Shown here one piece after another: positions 60,558 to 64,000 of a stretch of 64,000 nucleotides of DNA (position 1 is its first letter; each line of letters starts with the position of its first letter). The translations under genes and the position numbers were made by a program. Below the pieces are notes generated by a model. That model was not told the origin of the DNA. It did not search any database and saw nothing but the letters and a program-made list of their open reading frames with translations. Origin of the DNA: Nocardioides pini. Its GTDB lineage: Bacteria > Actinomycetota > Actinomycetes > Propionibacteriales > Nocardioidaceae. The stretch lies in assembly GCF_026712185.1 (NCBI RefSeq), contig NZ_JAPPUX010000003.1, positions 675,838 through 739,837 on the forward strand, read 5' to 3'.

Positions 60558-60669
60558 GCCTGCTCCGGGCGTGATCCCGGCCACGGCCCCACGCTCAGGG
60601 CCCGTGGCCGGTTTGCGTCCCTCGGGGACGTCTGTCACCTTGGATGGCGGTCGAGAGACCCAACCGTCC

Positions 60670-60855
60670 CGGACTACGCCGAGTCCTGCCCGGCCGGGAC
60701 GACCCCCGAGACACACCGGGGCAGGAGTGGGGGACCCACGGGTTCCACCGCCGGTCCTTCGACCGGCTCGGGGCGAAGCCGCCAGCCTTTCTCGGAGCGT
60801 GGCAGCAGGGCACTTTCCAGCCCTAGCCCGACAGCTCACCTCACAGGCGTGGGAA
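60670..60855 (+). promoter_or_regulatory. c-di-AMP riboswitch (ydaO/yuaA type)
   Basis: The 308-bp leader of the NlpC/P60 gene carries conserved pieces of the actinobacterial ydaO class. These include GAGTCCTGCCC pairing with GGGCAGGAG, then GGGGGACCCACGGGTTCC, GGGGCGAA, and the strongly conserved 3' end CCCGACAGCTCACCTC followed by ACAGGCGT. ACGCC at 60676-60680 pairs with GGCGT at 60846-60850 to close the P1 stem. In actinobacteria this class controls wall hydrolase genes, usually turning them off when c-di-AMP is high. The AAAGGA ribosome-binding site follows directly. Confidence 0.85.
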
Positions 60856-60865
60856 AGGAACAGCC

Positions 60866-61426
60866 ATGCCTGCGACCCCTCGCACGGTGCGAGCCCTCGC
60901 GCTCGCCCTCGCCGGGATCGGCCTCAGCGCCTCGACGATGAGCGCCCTCCCCGCATCCGCCGCCACCGGCGGCAGCACGTCCGACAACACCTCCACCACG
61001 ACCACCGCGAAGACGACCCAGAAGGCGGCGCGCGTCAGCGCCGCGCGCCGGGTGGCCAACCGCGTGCAGACCGCGCGCGACATCGCCCTGCGCCAGCGCG
61101 GCGACGCCTACGCGTACGGCGCCGCCGGACCGAACGCCTTCGACTGCTCCGGCCTGATCCGCTACAGCTACAGCCGTGCCGGGCTCGCCGTGCCGCGCAC
61201 GTCGAGCGCCCAGGCGGGTGCCGTCCGACGCATCGCCAAGAACGACCTGCGGTCCGGCGACCTGATGTTCTTCTACGGCGGCGGTGGCGTCTACCACGCG
61301 GCGATCTTCCTGCGCTGGTCGCACGGTCACGCCGTGATGCTCCACTCCCCGGGCTCGGGACAGCGCGTACGCGTCGCCGTCCCGTGGACGTCCTCGTGGT
61401 TCGCCGGGACCGTCCGCCGCGCCTGA
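60866..61426 (+). CDS. secreted NlpC/P60 peptidoglycan endopeptidase
   Basis: The 186-aa product has a signal peptide (cleavage near ASA, about residue 33) and a Ser/Thr-rich linker. The NlpC/P60 domain has FDCSGLIRYSYSRAGLAVPR with the catalytic Cys (about 94), and GGGVYHAAIFLR with the catalytic His. It cleaves peptide cross-links in the wall. ATG 60866 follows GGAAAGGAACAGCC and the riboswitch, so expression is likely tied to c-di-AMP and osmotic state. A stem-loop follows downstream. Confidence 0.93.
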   Translation: MPATPRTVRALALALAGIGLSASTMSALPASAATGGSTSDNTSTTTTAKTTQKAARVSAARRVANRVQTARDIALRQRGDAYAYGAAGPNAFDCSGLIRYSYSRAGLAVPRTSSAQAGAVRRIAKNDLRSGDLMFFYGGGGVYHAAIFLRWSHGHAVMLHSPGSGQRVRVAVPWTSSWFAGTVRRA

Positions 61427-61458
61427 GCGACGTACGCACCCGGGTGACAGGCTCGGAT

Positions 61459-61520
61459 TGGTAGGCAGGTCCTGCTGATCTACCCTGTGGCGCGCCTTCC
61501 CCGATCGGGGAAGGCGCGCC
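61459..61520 (+). promoter_or_regulatory. promoter of the DUF3048 lipoprotein overlapped by a strong hairpin
   Basis: TTGGTA (61459-61464), 17 nt, TACCCT (61482-61487). Directly after, a perfect 15-bp stem GGCGCGCCTTCCCCG (61489-61503) / 61506-61520 has only AT between the arms. A transcript from this promoter would begin inside the stem. The stem, followed by CCCAGACTTT, also looks like the terminator of the upstream NlpC/P60 gene. Confidence 0.6.
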
Positions 61521-61584
61521 CCCAGACTTTCAGAGAATCACCGGGCCCCAGGCTCGACACCCCCCGCTCGATCGGAGTCATCCC

Positions 61585-62607
61585 GTGCGTCACCGCCGCC
61601 ACCTCTCGTCGCCCCGCGCGATCGTCGCCGCACTCGCGGCCACGCTGCTCCTCGCCGGCTGCAGCGGCGGAGACGACGACCCGGCGCCGAGCGCCTCCGC
61701 GTCCTCGGAGCCGAGCAGCTCGGAGACCACCGAGGCGCCGCCGGAGCCGACGTACTGGCCCCTGACCGGTCTCGAGCGCACGGGCGACGCACCCCGCCAC
61801 CCGGTCGTCGTCACGAAGGTCGACAACACCTCTTCCAGCGCGCCGCAGGTGGGCCTCGGCTCGGCCGACCTCGTCGTCGAGGAGCTGGTCGAGGGCGGCT
61901 ACACGCGCCTCGCGGCCTTCTACTACTCGAAGGTCCCCGCCGCCATCGGCCCGGTCCGCTCGATGCGCGCCAGCGACATCGGCATCGTGCCGGAGGGCGC
62001 GACGGTCGTGACCAGCGGCGCGGCCCCGGTCACGATCAAGCGCATCAACGGCGCCGGTATCCCGTGGATCACCGAGGGCGACGCCAACGTCTACCGCGAG
62101 ACGTCGCGCTCGGCGCCCTACAACCTCTTCGCCCGCCTCGGCGACATCGCCAAGCGCCTCAAGGCCGACGAGGAGCCGCCGCCGTACCTCCCGTGGGGCG
62201 ACGAGGCCGACCTGCCCAAGGGGGCCAAGGCCAGCACGCTCACCGCCGACTTCGGCGCCCACTCGACCAGCTGGCAGTTCCAGAAGGGCGGCTACGTCAA
62301 CACCGACTCCTACGCCGCCCAGGGCGACCAGTTCCCGGCCGACTCCGTCCTCGTGCTCCGGGTGCGCGTCGGTGACGCGGGCTACCGCGACCCGGCCGGC
62401 TACCCGGTGCCGGAGACCAAGTTCGAGGGCAAGGGCGCCGCGCTCCTCTTCCACGGCGGCCGCGTCGTGAAGGGCACCTGGAGCAAGGACGGCCTGACCG
62501 GCCCGATCGAGCTCTCGACGAAGGGCGGCGAGCTGACCGTGCCCGCCGGCCACGTGTGGGTGGAGCTGGTCCCGGCCGCCAACGGCAACGTCACGTTCGC
62601 GAAGTAG
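61585..62607 (+). CDS. DUF3048-family lipoprotein (YerB-like)
   Basis: The 340-aa lipoprotein has lipobox LLAGC (Cys about 26) and a Ser/Glu-rich linker. DUF3048 N- and C-terminal domains follow: PVVVTKVDNTSSSAPQVGLG, then SADLVVEELVEGGYTRLAAF, IGPVRSMRASDI and ALLFHGGRVVKGTW. It is a surface protein of unknown function in Gram-positive bacteria. GTG 61585 is the start. The 3' end overlaps the convergent TetR gene by 17 nt. Confidence 0.9.
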   Translation: MRHRRHLSSPRAIVAALAATLLLAGCSGGDDDPAPSASASSEPSSSETTEAPPEPTYWPLTGLERTGDAPRHPVVVTKVDNTSSSAPQVGLGSADLVVEELVEGGYTRLAAFYYSKVPAAIGPVRSMRASDIGIVPEGATVVTSGAAPVTIKRINGAGIPWITEGDANVYRETSRSAPYNLFARLGDIAKRLKADEEPPPYLPWGDEADLPKGAKASTLTADFGAHSTSWQFQKGGYVNTDSYAAQGDQFPADSVLVLRVRVGDAGYRDPAGYPVPETKFEGKGAALLFHGGRVVKGTWSKDGLTGPIELSTKGGELTVPAGHVWVELVPAANGNVTFAK

Positions 62608-63250
62608 CCCCCGGCGCCAGCGCCCCGGCGCCCTCGTCGAGCACCTGCTGGAGCCCGGCCAGGATGACGCCGATCGCCGTCTCCACCCGCAGGGCCGCGG
62701 CGGCGGGGTCGTCGCTGACGGCGACGGAGCCGCCCGCGGCCGACATCGCGCCGAAGAAGATCCGCGTGAACGTGCCGAGCATCGCGTCGTCGAGCCCGGT
62801 GCCGTCCCGGAGCGGGTCCCCGGCGGTCAGGGCCGAGCGCACCATCCGGTCGACGAGGGCGTACGTCGAGCGCTCCTCCTGCTCGCGGTAGCGCTCGTGG
62901 CCCAGCACTGAGGGGCCGTCGGAGACGACGACCTGTCGGTAGCCCGGCTCCTGGACCGCCTCGAGGAAGGCGCGCAGCCCGGCCCGTGCCTGGTCCCAGG
63001 GGTCGTGGTGCTCGGCCGTGGCGGCCACGACGTCCGTCGTCGCCCGGGACTGCACCCGCTCGAAGGCAGCCTCGAAGATCGCCTGCTTGCCGCTGAAGTG
63101 ATGGTAGAGCGCACCCTTGGTGACCTCGGCGCCCGCCGCGATGGCGTCCAGCGACGTGGAGGCGTAGCCCTGCGAGGTGAAGAGGCGCTCCGCGACCTCG
63201 ACGAGCGCCTGCTTGGTCGCCTCGGAGTAGCGCTGCCGCCGGGTCTCCAT
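62591..63250 (-). CDS. TetR-family transcriptional regulator
   Basis: The 219-aa product has the N-terminal helix-turn-helix (TKQALVEVAERLFTSQGYAS, then VTKGALYHHFSGKQAIFEAA). The C-terminal ligand-binding domain is of unknown specificity. Start ATG 63250 has TAGGCT 7 nt upstream; the longer frame is rejected. It is divergent from yqgE, with a 71-bp intergenic region; no clear palindromic operator was found. Confidence 0.92.
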   Translation of the reverse strand: METRRQRYSEATKQALVEVAERLFTSQGYASTSLDAIAAGAEVTKGALYHHFSGKQAIFEAAFERVQSRATTDVVAATAEHHDPWDQARAGLRAFLEAVQEPGYRQVVVSDGPSVLGHERYREQEERSTYALVDRMVRSALTAGDPLRDGTGLDDAMLGTFTRIFFGAMSAAGGSVAVSDDPAAAALRVETAIGVILAGLQQVLDEGAGALAPGATSRT

Positions 63251-63321
63251 GGATCGCAGCCTAGGCGACCCCATTCCACGCGGGTGGTGTGTCGCGGCGC
63301 GGGGTCGGCCATAGTGGAGGC
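63251..63321. promoter_or_regulatory. divergent tetR / yqgE promoter region
   Basis: Minus strand: TAGGCT (63263-63258), 7 nt, ATG of tetR. Plus strand: CATAGT (63310-63315), 6 nt, ATG of yqgE. Both suggest leaderless starts. No inverted repeat matching a TetR operator is obvious. Confidence 0.45.
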
Positions 63322-63876
63322 ATGCAGCTCGCATCGGGGATGCTGCTGGTGGCGACGCCGGCCCTGCAGGACCCCAACTTCGCCGACACGGTGGTGCTGC
63401 TGCTCGACGTCACCGAGGAGGGCGCCCTCGGGGTCGTCCTCAACCGACCCTCCCAGATCCTGGTCGCCGACGTCCTGGAGCCGTGGCGCGACGTGGTCGC
63501 GCACCCGGAGGTGCTGTTCCGCGGGGGACCGGTCGGGACGGACGGCGCGCTGGCCGTCGGTGCGCTCCGCGACCCGCAGGACCCGCCCGTCGGGTGGCGC
63601 CCGGTGGCCGGGCTGCTGGGGATGGTCGACCTCGACACCCCGACCGAGCTCGTCGACGGCACCCTCACCGCGATGCGCGTCTTCGCCGGCTACGCCGGGT
63701 GGGGGGCGGGACAGCTCGACGGCGAGGTCGAGGAGGGCAGCTGGTACGTGGTCTCGAGCGAGGCGGCGGACGCCTTCCGCGACGACCCGAGCGGCCTGTG
63801 GCGCGACGTGATGCGGCGCCAGCCCGGGATGCTCGCCTGGCACGTGAACCGCCCCGTCGATCCCGACCTGAACTAG
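63322..63876 (+). CDS. yqgE: YqgE/AlgH-family protein
   Basis: The 184-aa product has the family opening LASGMLLVATPALQDPNFAD, VVLLLDVTEEGALGVVLNRP, VLFRGGPVGTDGALAV and FAGYAGWGAGQLDGEVEEGS. Function is unknown. Its C-terminus (NRPVDPDLN) looks native, but the TAG stop (63874-63876) is part of a CTAG at which an IS481-like element appears to have inserted. Confidence 0.92.
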   Translation: MQLASGMLLVATPALQDPNFADTVVLLLDVTEEGALGVVLNRPSQILVADVLEPWRDVVAHPEVLFRGGPVGTDGALAVGALRDPQDPPVGWRPVAGLLGMVDLDTPTELVDGTLTAMRVFAGYAGWGAGQLDGEVEEGSWYVVSSEAADAFRDDPSGLWRDVMRRQPGMLAWHVNRPVDPDLN

Positions 63877-64000
63877 GTGTACTTCCCCGTGAGGTTGTGA
63901 ACTCGGTCAGCGGGGACGAGGCCTCCGATGCCGGTGTGGGGTCGGTGGTGATTGTAGAAGTGGAGCCAGTCGGCGTAGGTCGCGGTGCGGGCAGCATCGG
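63873..64000 (-). mobile_element. IS481-family transposase C-terminus, truncated by window end
   Basis: On the minus strand the frame entering from the right edge reads AARTATYADWLHFYNHHRPH, then TGIGGLVPADRVHNLTGKYT and TAG. This is the characteristic C-terminal end of IS481-family DDE transposases (WLxxYNxxRPHxxLGG, xxxNLxGxYT). The stop codon overlaps the yqgE stop in CTAG. IS481-type elements are known to favour CTAG-containing targets. The element's left portion lies outside the window. Confidence 0.85.

Overview
The window is high-GC, gene-dense actinobacterial chromosome, most like a Nocardioides or other Nocardioidaceae strain. Three things support this: strong G/C third-position bias, many GTG starts, and the neighbourhoods present. 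These include a Ku/LigD repair locus, an actinobacterial tad pilus cluster, treX-treY-treZ, prfB-ftsE-ftsX-M23-smpB, a tmRNA whose tag ends FALAA, and a c-di-AMP (ydaO-type) riboswitch in front of an NlpC/P60 hydrolase. A recurring gene-start design is a TAnnnT-like hexamer exactly 6-7 nt before the start codon, which suggests widespread leaderless transcription.

Layout. 1-2.8 kb: tail of a membrane protein, a CaiB-type CoA-transferase and a fused AccD/AccA carboxyltransferase. 2.8-6.4 kb: NHEJ locus, with Ku on the minus strand diverging from a split LigD (ligase, then an L,D-transpeptidase, then polymerase, all start/stop-overlapped). 6.4-12.6 kb: orphan response regulator, an MFS exporter with a divergent TetR and a clear shared operator, a sulfide:quinone-reductase-like flavoprotein, an eroded dehydrogenase remnant, a frameshifted AraC regulator and a RibD/DHFR-like reductase. 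12.7-17.3 kb: tadA-tadB-tadC-flp-tadE-tadE2-tadG operon, followed by 63-bp tandem palindromic repeats. 17.7-23.9 kb: glgX-treY-treZ (glycogen to trehalose). 24-25.8 kb: two tandem paralogous secreted proteins. 25.9-30.6 kb: prfB, ftsE, ftsX, an EnvC-like M23 protein and smpB.

30.6-40.3 kb: an amidohydrolase, then a ROK-controlled amino-sugar uptake and breakdown operon (ROK repressor, binding protein, two permeases, NagZ-type GH3, ROK kinase; no ATPase), then a CorC/HlyC-type protein with an unusual C-terminal extension. 40.35-40.72 kb: ssrA tmRNA. Immediately downstream, about 40.7-51.4 kb looks like an accessory defence island. It holds a transposase remnant, a complete type I restriction-modification set (hsdM-hsdS-hsdR), and a separate, translationally coupled three-gene operon: DUF262 protein, DUF3696-type AAA ATPase and an unrecognised 310-aa protein. 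This last operon is the best candidate for an under-described anti-phage system.

51.4-64 kb: ordinary chromosome again. It carries a DJ-1/PfpI protein, a nonapeptide-repeat protein with an RDD membrane partner, TerD, GNAT, a signal-less cobalamin-binding-like protein, a fasciclin protein, a secreted nuclease with an N-terminal excalibur domain, an MSMEG_6728-family protein, HIT, PAP2, an SDR reductase, a riboswitch-controlled NlpC/P60 hydrolase, a DUF3048 lipoprotein, TetR and YqgE. The window ends inside an IS481-like element that appears to have inserted at the CTAG formed by the yqgE stop codon.

All calls come from reading the sequence and provided translations; no database search was run.
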